Source: Phenylobacterium sp.
Lineage (GTDB): Bacteria > Pseudomonadota > Alphaproteobacteria > Caulobacterales > Caulobacteraceae
Direction of reading: 5' to 3'
Length of the DNA: 38,049 nt
Assembly (NCBI RefSeq): GCF_030697305.1
Contig: NZ_JAUYQL010000047.1
Span: forward strand, 1-38,049
The position numbers and the translations under genes are program-made. The notes under the pieces were generated by a model, which saw nothing but the letters and a program-made list of their open reading frames with translations, did not search any database and was not told the origin of the DNA. Shown one piece after another: positions 9,024 to 17,689 of the stretch. Numbering within the stretch: position 1 is the stretch's first letter; each line of letters begins with the position of its first letter.

Positions 9024-10259
9024 TTGGCCGCATCGCCGAAGTCCGCACCGCAGGGCAGCCCCGGGCGACGCATGGCGTCGCTGTTGATTGGCGCCGCGCC
9101 CTGGCTGCTGCTGGCGGCCGGCGCAGCTTTCTGGCGACGTGCGCCCAAACCGAAGCCGGGCCTCAGCAAACAGGTCGAGGCAAAGATCCCCGAGACCTAC
9201 GAGCGCCTGGAGCCGGGCCGCGGCCGCCTCGCCAACGCGCCGCACCGCATCCCGATGCGCGGCTGGCGCGACGTCATGTGGCGCACTTACCGCGAGGTGT
9301 CGCAGGACCGGCTGACCGTGGTGGCAGGCAGCGTCACCTTCTACAGCCTGCTGGCGATCTTCCCGGCGGTCGGCGTGTTCGTCGCCCTCTACGGCCTGTT
9401 CGCGGATGTCGGCCAAGTGGAAAGCGAACTCACCCAGATCGGCCAGTTCGTGCCGACCGAGGCGCTGGCGATTCTCGGCGATCAGATGCGCCTGTTGGCG
9501 ACACGCAAGCATACCGACCTCAGCGTCGCCTTCCTGATCAGCCTGCTGCTGTCGGTGTGGAGCGCCAACGCCGGGATGAAGGCGCTCTTCAACGGCCTGA
9601 ACATCGCCTACGACGAGGAGGAGAAGCGCAATTACTTCAAGCTGAACGGCCTCACCTACGCGTTCACCTTGGGGGCGCTGGTGTTCGTGACCGTGGTGGT
9701 GTCGCTGCTGGTCGCCGCGCCGCTATACATGCGGACCTGGGGATTCAGTCGGTTCGAAGTCCTGTGGGTGCCGTTGCGCTGGCTTGCGCTGCTGGTGTTC
9801 ACCGCCGGGGCCTTCGCCTTCGTCTACCGCTTCGGGCCATGCCGGGCGCACGCGCGCTGGCGATGGGTCAGCGCCGGCGGGATGTTCGCAGCTCTGATGT
9901 GGCTGGGCGGATCGCTAGGCTTTTCCTGGTATGTCAATCACATAGCCCACTTCGACGTCACCTACGGCTCGCTGGGCGCGGTGATCGGTTTCATGATGTG
10001 GATCTGGTTCTCGGTGATGGTGGTGCTGATCGGCGCCGAGCTGAACGCCGAGATCGAGCACCAGACGGCGCTGGATTCCACCACTGGACCGGCGCAGCCG
10101 CTTGGCGCGCGGGGCGCCGCCATGGCCGACAGCGTCGGCCTAGCCTTCAAGCTGAACGTCAAACAGGACGCCACCCGTATCTGGGGCGACGTGCGCCGGG
10201 TGACCGGCAGGATCCGCAAGCCCGCGAAGGCGCTCAGCGGACCTCGGCCGAAGGGCTAG
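9024..10259 (+). CDS. YihY/BrkB family inner-membrane protein
   Basis: 411 residues starting at TTG 9024, with GAGGGGG a few bases upstream. An in-frame ATG at 9072 is a weaker alternative. A first hydrophobic segment (about 18-36) precedes the YihY core: [60 protein letters not shown], and the final [38 protein letters not shown]. About six or seven membrane helices are visible. The family was once called ribonuclease BN, which is not supported for most members; the function is uncertain. It sits on the strand opposite prfA and prmC, and its stop overlaps the prfA stop by 4 bp (CTAG, 10256-10259). Confidence 0.88.
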   Translation: MAASPKSAPQGSPGRRMASLLIGAAPWLLLAAGAAFWRRAPKPKPGLSKQVEAKIPETYERLEPGRGRLANAPHRIPMRGWRDVMWRTYREVSQDRLTVVAGSVTFYSLLAIFPAVGVFVALYGLFADVGQVESELTQIGQFVPTEALAILGDQMRLLATRKHTDLSVAFLISLLLSVWSANAGMKALFNGLNIAYDEEEKRNYFKLNGLTYAFTLGALVFVTVVVSLLVAAPLYMRTWGFSRFEVLWVPLRWLALLVFTAGAFAFVYRFGPCRAHARWRWVSAGGMFAALMWLGGSLGFSWYVNHIAHFDVTYGSLGAVIGFMMWIWFSVMVVLIGAELNAEIEHQTALDSTTGPAQPLGARGAAMADSVGLAFKLNVKQDATRIWGDVRRVTGRIRKPAKALSGPRPKG

Positions 10260-11332
10260 CTGAACTCGTCTTCCAGCGCCGCCAGCCGGGCCGCCTGGTC
10301 CTCGGCGATCAGCGGCTTGATCACGTCGTCCAGAGCCTCGCCCTCCAACACCTTGGGCAGGTTGTAGACGGTCAGGTTGATGCGGTGGTCGGTCACCCGG
10401 CCCTGCGGAAAGTTATAGGTGCGGATCCGCTCCGATCGGTCGCCCGACCCGACCTGGCTCTTGCGGCTCTCGGCCCGCTCGGTGTCGAGCGCGGTGCGCT
10501 TCTGGTCATAGAGGCGCACCTTCAGCTCCTTCATCGCGCGCGCGCGGTTCTGGTGCTGCGACTTCTCCGAGGAGGTGACCACGATGCCGGAAGGCAGGTG
10601 GGTGATGCGCACGGCGGAATCGGTCTTGTTGACGTGTTGCCCGCCCGCGCCGGACGAGCGGTAGGTGTCGATGCGCAGCTCGGAATCGTTGATCTCGATC
10701 TCCACATCCTCGGGCTCCGGCAGGACGGCCACGGTCGCCGCCGAGGTGTGGATGCGCCCGCCGGCTTCGGTCTCGGGCACGCGCTGCACCCGATGGACGC
10801 CGCTTTCGAATTTCAGCCGGCCGAACACGCCGTCACCGGTGACCGAGGCGATGATCTCCTTGAAGCCGCCCATGTCACCCTCTGACAGGCTGTCGACTTC
10901 GACGCGCCACCCCTGCAGCGACGCATAGCGCTGGTACATCCGGAACAGGTCGCCGGCGAACAGCGCCGCCTCGTCACCGCCGGTGCCGGCCCGCACCTCC
11001 AGGATCGCCGAGGCGTTCTCGTCGCGGTCCTTGGGCGCCAGCAGCAACGCCACCTGATGTTCGAGGTCCGGCAGCCGGGCGTTCAGGGCCTCCAACTCGT
11101 CGCGGGCGAGGCTCGCCATATCGGCGTCGCCGGCGCGGACCATCTCCTCCAGCTCCGGCGCCTCGCCGCGGGCGCGGGCGAGCGCCTGGGCCGCCTCGGC
11201 TACCGGGCGCAGCTCCGCGTGCTCCTTGGACAGCCGCACGATCTCGGCGCCGTCGGAGGCGGCGGCCATCCGTGCCTCGATCTGCTGGTAGCGGTCGAGA
11301 ACCTGTTCTAGGCGGGCCTGGGGCAGTCGCAC
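10256..11332 (-). CDS. prfA: Peptide chain release factor 1
   Basis: Class I release factor reading UAA and UAG. 358 residues. The GGQ motif that enters the peptidyl-transferase centre is at 230-232 ([17 protein letters not shown]). The codon-recognition tripeptide PET at 186-188 matches the P-x-T of RF1, not the SPF of RF2. The start is GTG at 11332 with only a weak Shine-Dalgarno. PrmC, which methylates Gln232, is encoded 1.4 kb downstream on the same strand but after the convergent yihY. Confidence 0.96.
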   Translation of the reverse strand: MRLPQARLEQVLDRYQQIEARMAAASDGAEIVRLSKEHAELRPVAEAAQALARARGEAPELEEMVRAGDADMASLARDELEALNARLPDLEHQVALLLAPKDRDENASAILEVRAGTGGDEAALFAGDLFRMYQRYASLQGWRVEVDSLSEGDMGGFKEIIASVTGDGVFGRLKFESGVHRVQRVPETEAGGRIHTSAATVAVLPEPEDVEIEINDSELRIDTYRSSGAGGQHVNKTDSAVRITHLPSGIVVTSSEKSQHQNRARAMKELKVRLYDQKRTALDTERAESRKSQVGSGDRSERIRTYNFPQGRVTDHRINLTVYNLPKVLEGEALDDVIKPLIAEDQAARLAALEDEFS

Positions 11333-11417
11333 GGCGTCACGTCGCAGTTGTCGGGGAGGCCTCCTCTAGCCCCTCGCAGGGCCGGCGACAAACGCCGGTC
11401 CGACGAACGACTGCCGA

Positions 11418-11711
11418 TCAGGCGCGCACGCCGCTCAGGTCGGCGGAGCCGAAGGCGCCTAGCTGGACCTTGCCGGTCATCGCATCGCCCGTGACGGTGG
11501 CGGCGAACTGCAGCTCCATGGGCATCGGCTGGGTGATCTTGGCGTTCCAGGTCAGGTTGTCGCCGTCGATCTTACCGGCGATGTCCTGCTTTCCCATCGG
11601 GCCGTCGACGACGCCGGTGAAGCTGTCGCCCGCAGTCGTGATGGTCGCGTCGAGCTGCTGGGCTCCCATGGGCGTGTTGATGGTGATCTTCCAGGCGCCA
11701 TCTGCCGACAT
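11418..11711 (-). CDS. Small beta-rich protein with an internal duplication, unknown function
   Basis: 97 residues, start ATG 11711 with GGAG 8 nt upstream. There is no signal peptide, cysteine or membrane segment. The sequence alternates hydrophobic and polar residues as in beta strands. It seems to be built of two related halves: WKITINTPMGAQQLDATI...FTGVVDGPMGKQDIAGKIDGD (about 7-51) and WNAKITQPMPMELQFAAT...MTGKVQLGAFGSADLSGVRA (about 55-97). Small proteins of this type occur in Caulobacteraceae, but I do not know a named family. It lies 62 bp after ispG and 85 bp before prfA, so it may be in their transcript. The in-frame extension upstream into ispG is a frame shadow. Confidence 0.7.
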   Translation of the reverse strand: MSADGAWKITINTPMGAQQLDATITTAGDSFTGVVDGPMGKQDIAGKIDGDNLTWNAKITQPMPMELQFAATVTGDAMTGKVQLGAFGSADLSGVRA

Positions 11712-11773
11712 TGCGTATTCTCCGCTAGGGTGCCGGACACTAATCCTGGCCGTCCCGCGGGTGCAAGCGACGC

Positions 11774-12916
11774 CTATTCGGCGGCCTGCAGGGCCGCGGC
11801 GCTTTCCGCATCGATCTGCGCGGCGCGCGCCTCGACGAGTTGGACGATGTGGTCGACCATCGCCGTGTTGTCCAACTTGTGATCGGCTTTGCCGGCCAGA
11901 TAGACCATGCCCGCGCCCTTGCCGCCGCCGGTGAAGCCCACGTCGGTCAGCAGAGCCTCGCCCGGGCCGTTCACCACGCAGCCCATGATCGACAGGCTCA
12001 TCGGCGTCGAGACGTGCGCCAGGCGTTCCTCGAGCGCGGTCACCGTGGCGATCACGTCGAAGCCCTGCCGGGCGCACGACGGGCAGGCGATGATGTTCAC
12101 GCCACGGTGGCGCAGGCCCAGCGACTTCAGGATGTCGAATCCGACCTTGACCTCTTCCACCGGGTCGGCGGCCAGCGACACGCGGATGGTGTCGCCGATG
12201 CCGGCCCACAGCAGCGAGCCCAGGCCGATCGAGGACTTCACCGTGCCGGAGCGCGCAGCGCCCGCCTCGGTGACGCCCAGGTGCAGCGGGCAGTCGAGTT
12301 GCTCGGACAGCATCTGGTAGGCGGCGACCATCATGAAGGCGTCCGACGCCTTCACGCTGATCTTGTACTCGTGGAAGTCGTGGTCCTGCAGGATCCGCGC
12401 ATGGCTCATGGCGCTGTCGACCATCGCCTGCGGGCAGGGTTCGCCGTAGCGCTCCAGCAGCTCACGCTCCAGCGAGCCGGCGTTGACCCCGATGCGGATC
12501 GAGCAGCCGTGATCGCGGGCCGCCTGGATCACTTCGCGCACCCGATCGGCCGAGCCGATGTTGCCGGGATTGATCCGCAGGCAGGCCGCGCCCGCCTGAG
12601 CCGCCTCGATGGCGCGGCGGTAGTGGAAGTGGATGTCGGCGACGATCGGGACCTTGGCCGCCTTGACGATCGTCGAAAGCGCCGCGGTCGAGGCTTCGTC
12701 CGGGCAGGACACCCGCACGATGTCGCAGCCGGCCTCTTCGAGTTGGCGCACCTGATCAATGGTCGCCGCAGCGTCCGCCGTCAGGGTGTTGGTCATCGAC
12801 TGGACGGTGATCGGCGCGTCGCCGCCGACCTCGACCGAGCCGACGCGGATCTTGCGCGTGGGCCGGCGCTGGATCGCCCGCCACGGGCGAAGATGGGTGG
12901 CGTCCTTGAGGGTCAT
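11774..12916 (-). CDS. ispG: 4-hydroxy-3-methylbut-2-en-1-yl diphosphate synthase
   Basis: Penultimate step of the MEP isoprenoid pathway, turning MEcPP into HMBPP. 380 residues: a TIM-barrel domain with [15 protein letters not shown] and [14 protein letters not shown], then the iron-sulfur domain. The [4Fe-4S] ligands are visible as Cys278 and Cys281 ([11 protein letters not shown]), Cys313 ([10 protein letters not shown]) and the fourth ligand Glu320. The start ATG is followed by the basic stretch [19 protein letters not shown]. It lies 81 bp after the rodZ-like gene on the same strand. Confidence 0.97.
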   Translation of the reverse strand: MTLKDATHLRPWRAIQRRPTRKIRVGSVEVGGDAPITVQSMTNTLTADAAATIDQVRQLEEAGCDIVRVSCPDEASTAALSTIVKAAKVPIVADIHFHYRRAIEAAQAGAACLRINPGNIGSADRVREVIQAARDHGCSIRIGVNAGSLERELLERYGEPCPQAMVDSAMSHARILQDHDFHEYKISVKASDAFMMVAAYQMLSEQLDCPLHLGVTEAGAARSGTVKSSIGLGSLLWAGIGDTIRVSLAADPVEEVKVGFDILKSLGLRHRGVNIIACPSCARQGFDVIATVTALEERLAHVSTPMSLSIMGCVVNGPGEALLTDVGFTGGGKGAGMVYLAGKADHKLDNTAMVDHIVQLVEARAAQIDAESAAALQAAE

Positions 12917-12997
12917 GTGCGCCGCAACTTAAGCCGTCAGGGGTCGAAAGCCAATATCAGCGGCCTGCGACGAACCCGTGACGGCCTAAGCCAGGAC

Positions 12998-14014
12998 CTA
13001 TTGGGCGAACTTGCCGATCGGTGTCTGGGCGGCCGGCAGCAGGCCCTTGGTCTGGCCGCCGACGAACACTTGGAAGGCTTCCGGCTCGGAGACGTCGACC
13101 GTCAGGCCAGCCAGCGCCGGGGCCCGATAGGACTCGCCTGCCGCGAGCTGGCGGGCGAAGTACACGGTGCCGTCGGCGCCGCGCACGATGATCGAGGCTG
13201 GCTTGCGGGCCTGCAGCACCACGGGCGAGGTCTCGGCCGGACCGCCGTAGACGGCGCCCTGGGCGGTGAACGTGGCGGGGAGGGACTCCGTCGGGACCGC
13301 TTCGACCTTGGGAGCGGCCGCCGCGGCGGCCTTCTGGGCTTTCAGCGCCGCCTCGGCGGAATCGGCCGAGCCGTCGCCGGCTGCGGTCGCAGCTTCCAGC
13401 CCGGGTGTCTCGTAGAGCGGCGGCGTGGTGGATTCGATCGGCGGCGGCAGGGGCGCGCCCAGCGCCACGGCCGCGCTCTGCGGCGTGCTGGGCGCGGTCT
13501 TGGCCTGCGCCGTCGCCGCCACGGTAACGGTGGCGGGCGCCGTTGGTTCGATCATCAACCGCTGCACGACATTCCAGAGCACGATCGCCGCGACGATCAA
13601 CGCCAGGGCCACCGCACCCAGCATCAGGCGCGGGTCACGGCCCTCCTGGACGCCGAGCGGCTCGCGCAGCGCCTGGTCGGGCGCGGGCTCTTCGGTGCGG
13701 AAGCGTTCCACCGCCGCCTCGCCGTCCAGCCCGAGCGCCCGGGCGTAGGCGCGGATGTAGCCGATGGTGAACGGCCGCGAGGGCAGGGCCTCGAGCCTGC
13801 CCTCCTCGATCGCGGCCAGATAGGCGCGCCGGATGCGGGTGTCCTCGGCCACGGATTCCAAGGACAGATGTTGGTGTTCGCGCACAGCCTTCAGCGCACT
13901 GCCGATGTTCGGGCCGTCGCTGAGAGTCGGTGTCAAGGTTGCACCAGAACTCGCCGAGCGGTCTCCGTCATGGACATAGTCAATTTCTGCGATATGACCG
14001 GTATCGAGCGGCAT
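12998..14014 (-). CDS. RodZ-like helix-turn-helix membrane protein
   Basis: 338 residues. The cytosolic Xre-type HTH is at about 36-100 (GSALKAVREHQHLSLESVAEDTRIRRAYLAAIEEG...FTIGYIRAYARALGLD). A single membrane helix follows at about 129-150, then a Pro/Ala/Thr-rich periplasmic linker and a C-terminal DUF4115-type beta domain (PASIIVRGADGTVYFARQLAAGESYRAP, VDVSEPEAFQVFVGG). This is the RodZ layout; RodZ binds MreB and supports rod shape. The HTH is probably used for protein contact, not DNA. The Asp/Ser-rich N-terminal 34 residues precede the usual HTH start. ATG 14014 has GGTGAG 5 nt upstream. It lies between ptsP and ispG. Confidence 0.8.
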   Translation of the reverse strand: MPLDTGHIAEIDYVHDGDRSASSGATLTPTLSDGPNIGSALKAVREHQHLSLESVAEDTRIRRAYLAAIEEGRLEALPSRPFTIGYIRAYARALGLDGEAAVERFRTEEPAPDQALREPLGVQEGRDPRLMLGAVALALIVAAIVLWNVVQRLMIEPTAPATVTVAATAQAKTAPSTPQSAAVALGAPLPPPIESTTPPLYETPGLEAATAAGDGSADSAEAALKAQKAAAAAAPKVEAVPTESLPATFTAQGAVYGGPAETSPVVLQARKPASIIVRGADGTVYFARQLAAGESYRAPALAGLTVDVSEPEAFQVFVGGQTKGLLPAAQTPIGKFAQ

Positions 14015-14165
14015 GATTACTCACCGTCTTCGTTAACGCACAAGGGTGGTTGCACGAGACGACGCCCCGACCCGTCGACGACGAGCCCACCAATACTGTA
14101 TTGTGGATAACACTCTAGCATGCGGATTTCAATGCGCTATTCGGTCACGGGCGATCCGCGGGGCG
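14015..14165. other. Intergenic region between ptsP and rodZ-like gene
   Basis: 151 bp, more AT-rich than its surroundings, without a coding frame. It probably holds the promoter of the rodZ-like gene. No clear terminator hairpin was seen. Confidence 0.4.
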
Positions 14166-16430
14166 CTAGATCGCCAAGTACAGTTTGCGCGCTAAGGTTT
14201 CTATTTCGTTTCTAACTGAGCCCGCCGATGTTTTCAGCAGACTTGATACTCCGCGTCGGGCAGCTTCGCGGTCGCAGGACAGCACCATCTGCTTCACCGG
14301 ACCGACGCCCGCAGGCGGCATCGACAGTCGTTCGAAGCCCAGCGCGACTAGGGCGAAAGCCTCCAGGGGCCGGCCCGCCATCTCCCCGCAGACCGATACC
14401 GGCGTACCGGTTTCGGCGCACGCCACCTGAATCGCCTCCAGCGCGCGCAGCGCCGGCGGCGACAACGGATCGTATCGGTCGGCCACCCGCGGATTGCCGC
14501 GGTCGGCGGCGAATATGTACTGCATCAGGTCGTTGGTCCCGACCGACACGAAGTCGGTCATCGGGAGCAAGGCGTCGAGGTGCCACACCAGCGACGGCGC
14601 CTCGATCATCGCGCCCACGTCCAGGCGTTCCGGCGCGGAGCGGCCGCGACGCTGAGCCCAAGCCACCTCAGTTTCGACCAGCGCGCGCGCCGCGCGGAAC
14701 TCGTCGACGCTGGTGACCAGTGGGAACATGATGCGCAGCGGCCGGCCCTTGGCGGCGGCGATCAGCGCCCGAAGTTGCAGGCGTAGCAGGGCAGGGCGGT
14801 CCAGCCCCATGCGGATCGCCCGCCAGCCCAGCGCCGGGTTGTCCTCGCGCTCGGCTTCCAGGTAGGGCAGCACCTTGTCGCCGCCCAGGTCCAAGGTGCG
14901 GAAGGTCACCGGCATGCCGTCGGCGGCGTCGAGCACGCGGCTGTACAGCGCGGTCTGTGCGTCCAGCCGCGGCAGCTCCTCGGCGACCATGAACTGGAAC
15001 TCGGTGCGGAACAGGCCGATGCCCTCGGCGCCGGTCTCGCGCAGGATGTCCAGGTCGACGTCCAGGCCCGCATTCATCAGAAGGGTGATCTTGGCCCCGT
15101 CGCGGGTGAAGGCCGGGGTGTCGCGCAGACGGGCGAACGCCGCCTGCCGTTGGGCGCGAACTTCGATGCGGGTGCGGATCGCGGCGACGACGTCGGGGCG
15201 CGGGCGCAGATAGGCCTCGCCGGATTCCGCGTCGACGATCACCGGATCGCCCTCGCTCACCCGGTCGCGCAGGCCGGGCAGGCGGCCCACGGAGGGAATG
15301 TCCAGAGCGCGCGCGACGATCGCCGCGTGGCTGGCGGCCGAGCCTTCCTCAAGCAGCAGCCCGCGTAGCTTGGTGCGGTCGTATTCAAGCAGGTCCGCGG
15401 GGCCCAGGTTCCGGGCGATCAGGATGGCGTTCTCGGGCAGGTCGCGGGCCACGTGGCCGGCTCCCGAAAGGTGGCGCAGCAACCGGTCGTTGAGGTCTTC
15501 GAGGTCGTGCAACCGTTCGCGCAGATAGGGATCGCGCGCCTGGCCCAGCCGCGCGCGGTGTTCGGAGCGCACCCGTTCGACCGCGGCCTCGGCGGTCAGG
15601 CCGTTGCGCACCGCGTCCAGCAGGCTGCGGTTCCAGCCGCGGTCGTGGGCGAACATCCGGTAGGTGTCGAGCACCTCATACGAGGCTTCCACCAGCCCGT
15701 GCTGGCCCTCGATCATCACGTCGACCTGGGCCTGCAGCGCCGCGATCGCCTTGGTCAGGCGCTCTTCCTCGGCGACCACGTCGTCGGCCAGCAGTTGCGA
15801 CGGCGTCACCGGCTGTTCGTGCAACACGGCCACGCCATAGGCGACCCCGTCGGAGAACTTGGCGCCCTTCAGCCGCTCGGGCCGGTGCGGGGCGAGCTCG
15901 ACGCCCTTCAGCGCGTCCTCGGCCACCAGCTCGCCGCCGGCGACCATCTCGGCCAACACCATGGCGATGATCTGCAGGTCTTCGACCTCGTCGTCGGTGT
16001 AGACCCGCTCGGTACGGTTCTGGACGACCAGCACGCCGATCGCGCGCCCGCCGCGCAGCAGCGGCACGCCGAGGAACGCATGGTAAGGATCTTCGCCGGT
16101 TTCCGGCCGGTACGAGAAGGCCGGATGGTTCGGCGCGTCGGCCAGGTTCAGCGGCCGGCCCTGGCGCATGATCTCGCCCACCAGGCCCTCGCCAAGCTTC
16201 AGCCGGGTGACGTGAACGGCGCTGACGTCGAGGCCCTCGGTCGCGAACAGCTCCAGCTCGCCGGACGCGCGGCGCATGTACAGCGAGCACACCTCGGCGA
16301 CCATCGAGCCGGCGATGACCCGCACCACCATGTCGAGACGCGTCTGCGCCGGACCGCCGCCGGCCAGGGCCTCGCGGATCTGGCGCAACAGGCTTCGCTG
16401 GCCGCGAACGGCGATGCTTGGAATTGCCAT
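14166..16430 (-). CDS. ptsP: Phosphoenolpyruvate-protein phosphotransferase PtsP (EI-Ntr)
   Basis: First enzyme of the nitrogen-related PTS, passing phosphate from PEP to NPr. 754 residues: an N-terminal GAF domain (about 18-165, TRLDMVVRVIAGSMVAEVCSLY to LQIIAMVLAEMVAGGEL) is the hallmark separating it from sugar EI. The EI N-terminal domain follows, with the active His368 in EEGSAASHAAIVARALDIPSVG. The PEP-binding barrel has GIGLFRTEFQFM, LGWRAIRMGLDRP and FVSVGTNDLMQY. Start ATG 16430 has GGGAGG 6 nt upstream; a longer in-frame start at 16490 is less likely. The lysC-ptsP-prfA neighbourhood is common in alphaproteobacteria. Confidence 0.95.
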   Translation of the reverse strand: MAIPSIAVRGQRSLLRQIREALAGGGPAQTRLDMVVRVIAGSMVAEVCSLYMRRASGELELFATEGLDVSAVHVTRLKLGEGLVGEIMRQGRPLNLADAPNHPAFSYRPETGEDPYHAFLGVPLLRGGRAIGVLVVQNRTERVYTDDEVEDLQIIAMVLAEMVAGGELVAEDALKGVELAPHRPERLKGAKFSDGVAYGVAVLHEQPVTPSQLLADDVVAEEERLTKAIAALQAQVDVMIEGQHGLVEASYEVLDTYRMFAHDRGWNRSLLDAVRNGLTAEAAVERVRSEHRARLGQARDPYLRERLHDLEDLNDRLLRHLSGAGHVARDLPENAILIARNLGPADLLEYDRTKLRGLLLEEGSAASHAAIVARALDIPSVGRLPGLRDRVSEGDPVIVDAESGEAYLRPRPDVVAAIRTRIEVRAQRQAAFARLRDTPAFTRDGAKITLLMNAGLDVDLDILRETGAEGIGLFRTEFQFMVAEELPRLDAQTALYSRVLDAADGMPVTFRTLDLGGDKVLPYLEAEREDNPALGWRAIRMGLDRPALLRLQLRALIAAAKGRPLRIMFPLVTSVDEFRAARALVETEVAWAQRRGRSAPERLDVGAMIEAPSLVWHLDALLPMTDFVSVGTNDLMQYIFAADRGNPRVADRYDPLSPPALRALEAIQVACAETGTPVSVCGEMAGRPLEAFALVALGFERLSMPPAGVGPVKQMVLSCDREAARRGVSSLLKTSAGSVRNEIETLARKLYLAI

Positions 16431-16496
16431 GACCGCCCTCCCTGTTCTCCTTCTAAGCCCTAGCAGCTTAAAGGAATCCCGCAGACCCAATATGAC

Positions 16497-16516
16497 GACG
16501 AACCGCCTGGTTCGTC
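16497..16516. repeat. 8-bp perfect inverted repeat upstream of ptsP
   Basis: GACGAACC (16497-16504) and GGTTCGTC (16509-16516) flank a 4-nt loop. It lies 66 bp upstream of the ptsP start and about 120 bp past the DUF2214 stop. It could be a terminator for the latter (no T-tract) or a leader hairpin of ptsP. Confidence 0.4.
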
Positions 16517-16635
16517 AGCTTCGCCTTGGATGATTCGCTCGCCCACCCGAACATCGGCGCATCAATGCGCTGCGCCGGGCGGAAGTGAGGCGCTTAAAGG
16601 CGAAATCTGGGGATGCGCTCCGAAGTTCCCGCCGC

Positions 16636-17076
16636 TCAGGCCCGCGCCATGGCCGCCGCCAGCGCCGGGATCGTCGCGAACACCGCGAGCTGGATTGTCA
16701 CCAGCCGGCGCATGCGGGCGATCTCGGCTGGCGCCGGCAGATCGGCCTCGTCGCGCTTCAGCCGCCCGCGCCAGCGCGTGAAGGTCACGGTTGGCGCAAT
16801 CGACAGCAGGCCCACGACCACGAACGCCGCCATCTTCGCCCAGAACCAGTGATTGTGGGTGTAGTACTCGACACCCTTGATCCCGAGGAAGACCCGCGCG
16901 ACGCCGACCGCGATAACCAACCCCGCCAGCGCGCCATAGTGGGCGTCGATCCTTGCCAGGCGTCGCACTTCGCCACCGTTCAGCACAGGGCGCAGCATCA
17001 TCAGTTCGGCCACGAGGACGCCCAGCAGACTGAACACCAGCAAGTGGTGGCCGATGGCGAGCAGGAGGTCGGTCAT
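16636..17076 (-). CDS. DUF2214 family membrane protein
   Basis: 146 residues with four predicted membrane helices (about 5-27, 46-66, 81-102 and 124-144). Family landmarks are the N-terminal LLLAIGHHLLVFSLLGVLVAEL, VARVFLGIKGVEYYTHNHWFWAKMAAF and the basic loop FTRWRGRLKRDE. DUF2214 proteins are small inner-membrane proteins of unknown role; the paired histidines (9-10, and in THNH) recall heme-binding helices, but this is only a suggestion. It is upstream of ptsP on the same strand, separated by 205 bp. Confidence 0.8.
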   Translation of the reverse strand: MTDLLLAIGHHLLVFSLLGVLVAELMMLRPVLNGGEVRRLARIDAHYGALAGLVIAVGVARVFLGIKGVEYYTHNHWFWAKMAAFVVVGLLSIAPTVTFTRWRGRLKRDEADLPAPAEIARMRRLVTIQLAVFATIPALAAAMARA

Positions 17077-17209
17077 GGCGCCATTTTCCGTCCAGGAGGA
17101 CCAAGCCTAAGAGCGCCGCGCGGTCGTGGTCAACGCGCGGGCGTCAGCGGCGGATCGAATCGCCCGCCTCGGTGTTTCCCGTCCCTGAAACGCCATTGAG
17201 AGACCACCG

Positions 17210-17644
17210 ATGACCCAACTCAGCCTGCCTGACATCTCCAAGAAGATGAAGGACATCGACTTCGTGATGTTCACCACCCGCACCCAGGGCGGCGAGCTCG
17301 CGGCGCGCCCGATGAGCAACAATGGCGACGTCGAATATGACGGCGACTCCTGGTTCTTCGCCCTGGACGACGCCCGCGTCGTCTCCGACATCCGCCAGGA
17401 CGCCAAGGTCGGCCTGTCGATGCAGGGGAACAAGGGCCTGCTCGGCAAGCCGCCGCTGTTCCTGTCCATCGAAGGCCAGGCCGAACTGATCCGCGAGAAG
17501 ACCGCGTTTGAAGAGCACTGGACGCACGACATGGACCGCTGGGCCAAGCAAGGCGCCGACACCCCCGGCCTGGTGCTGATCAAGGTGCACGCCACCCGCG
17601 TCCACTACTGGGACGGCGAGGACGAGGGCGAGATCGTCGTCTGA
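17210..17644 (+). CDS. Pyridoxamine 5'-phosphate oxidase-like flavin-binding stress protein
   Basis: 144 residues with the split-barrel FMN-binding fold. Landmarks: a strand with FVMFTTRTQGGELAARPMSNN (flavin phosphate contact region), DGDSWFFALDDARVVSDIRQDAKVGLSM, FLSIEGQAELI, and the C-terminal VLIKVHATRVHYWDG. This matches the general-stress-protein branch (COG3871 type) rather than true PdxH. Such proteins bind FMN or FAD and often answer to stress, but the reaction is unknown. It precedes the AAC(3)-like gene on the same strand by about 45 bp. Confidence 0.85.
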   Translation: MTQLSLPDISKKMKDIDFVMFTTRTQGGELAARPMSNNGDVEYDGDSWFFALDDARVVSDIRQDAKVGLSMQGNKGLLGKPPLFLSIEGQAELIREKTAFEEHWTHDMDRWAKQGADTPGLVLIKVHATRVHYWDGEDEGEIVV

Positions 17645-17689
17645 TCGCGTCGATTGACGAGGGGCGGGGTCCGCGCGAGCGTCCCCGCA

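Noticed and set aside
9278-10885. A 535-codon plus-strand open frame spanning yihY and prfA
   Set aside because: It is a frame shadow of yihY that continues antisense into prfA; no motif is seen.
11840-14110. A 756-codon open frame on the plus strand
   Set aside because: It lies antisense to ispG and the rodZ-like gene, both with clear motifs. Its His/Arg/Gly-rich translation is the usual shadow of GC-rich codon bias.
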